Origin: Burkholderia thailandensis E264
GTDB taxonomy: Bacteria > Pseudomonadota > Gammaproteobacteria > Burkholderiales > Burkholderiaceae
DNA length: 64,000 nt
Reading direction: 5' to 3'
Assembly: GCF_000012365.1 (NCBI RefSeq)
Contig: NC_007650.1
Location: 2,728,001 to 2,792,000 of the forward strand
The position numbers and the translations under genes are program-made. The notes below the pieces were generated by a model, which was given only the letters and a program-made list of their open reading frames with translations, did not search any database and was not told where the DNA came from. This document shows positions 63,713-64,000 of this stretch, piece after piece (position 1 is the first letter of the stretch; each line of letters begins with the position of its first letter).

Positions 63713-64000
63713 CTAGGCCGGCTTGCCCGCGAGATCGAGCACGGAGCCGTCACGCTTGAGCGTCGCGAGCACGATGCTCGAATTCGTCGACATCACGCCG
63801 CGCGCGCGGTGCAGCTTGTTCATCACGAATTCGGAGAAGTGATCGAGGCTGCGGGCCCGCACGGTCAGCACATAGTTCGATTCTCCCGTCACCACCTGCG
63901 CGGCGACGACCTCCGGCCACGACTGGATCGCGGCGACGAAGGAGTCGTGCCAGTCGTCGATGTCGGGGCGCATCGCCACGTGCACGAGCGCCTCGAACGC
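63713..64000 (-). CDS. Lrp/AsnC-family regulator, C-terminal part
   Basis: 95 C-terminal residues, the gene continuing beyond the window end. FEALVHVAMRPDIDDWHDSF, EVVAAQVVTGESNYVLTVRA, LDHFSEFVMNKLHRARGVMS and TNSSIVLATLK are the RAM (regulation of amino-acid metabolism) domain of Lrp/AsnC proteins. The TAG stop lies inside the CTAG target duplicated by the neighbouring IS, so the gene's reading frame is unchanged by the insertion; only its downstream region has been displaced. Confidence 0.92.
   Translation of the reverse strand, partial: AFEALVHVAMRPDIDDWHDSFVAAIQSWPEVVAAQVVTGESNYVLTVRARSLDHFSEFVMNKLHRARGVMSTNSSIVLATLKRDGSVLDLAGKPA

Overview
The window is high-GC (third codon positions almost always G or C) DNA from a Gram-negative betaproteobacterium, most likely the Burkholderia pseudomallei/thailandensis group. 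The evidence is a hopanoid lipid locus (hpnA, hpnB, ispH, hpnH), a complete-looking Tad/Flp pilus locus, betaproteobacterial trimeric porin, CstA/YbdD, many LysR regulators and IS5-type elements. No rRNA, tRNA or CRISPR was found. The species assignment is inference.

Region 1 (1-16.4 kb on the minus strand, 16.5-20.3 kb on the plus strand) holds two catabolic clusters that look like two versions of the same pathway. Cluster A (11058 down to 3062) encodes a DHA2-type MFS carrier, an isochorismatase-like hydrolase, a crotonyl-CoA-reductase-like MDR enzyme, a class III CoA-transferase, a CitE-like lyase, an MmgE/PrpD protein and a metal-dependent cyclase. The last four are translationally coupled and end at a strong terminator, with a LysR gene beyond it. 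Cluster B (11602-20311) has an IclR repressor, CoA-transferase, cyclase and sugar-porter-type MFS on one strand, diverging from CitE-like lyase, porin and Tat-exported MmgE/PrpD on the other. The two cyclase genes are almost identical (four differences in about 1 kb), and the identity covers the coding sequence and nothing else, while all other shared members are only distant paralogues. Two identical palindromes 136 bp apart sit between the divergent halves of cluster B and are probable IclR operators. Activation of an organic acid with CoA followed by lyase cleavage is the simplest reading; the substrate is unknown.

Region 2 (20.4-30.6 kb): an OpgC-like membrane acyltransferase, RarD permease, acylphosphatase, then the hopanoid genes hpnA, hpnB, ispH and hpnH, with an alanine-rich heptad-repeat coiled-coil gene between hpnA and hpnB. 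A heptamer tandem array follows the hpnH terminator.

Region 3 (30.6-43.6 kb): a DOPA-dioxygenase-like gene, a decayed IS5-type element, a LysR gene, a class III aminotransferase with an unknown small partner, an HTH protein, ybdD-cstA, a cytochrome P460/alpha-beta hydrolase pair, and a divergent mlrC/LysR pair with a candidate operator. A glyoxalase-fold gene remnant overlaps the end of the LysR gene.

Region 4 (43.7-48.6 kb): a minus-strand operon of GtrA, methyltransferase, GtrB-like GT2 and two tandem GT87-like membrane glycosyltransferases, apparently for lipid-linked sugar transfer.

Region 5 (49.7-62.5 kb): the tad operon: two Flp pilins, prepilin peptidase, a AAA+-like ATPase that is not a classical Tad component, RcpC/CpaB, secretin RcpA/CpaC, a lipoprotein, TadG- and TadE-like pseudopilins, TadZ, TadA, TadB and TadC. 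No tadD is visible. An intact IS5-type element with a -1 frameshift transposase and CTAG target duplication sits immediately after it, at the stop codon of an Lrp/AsnC-family gene that runs off the window.
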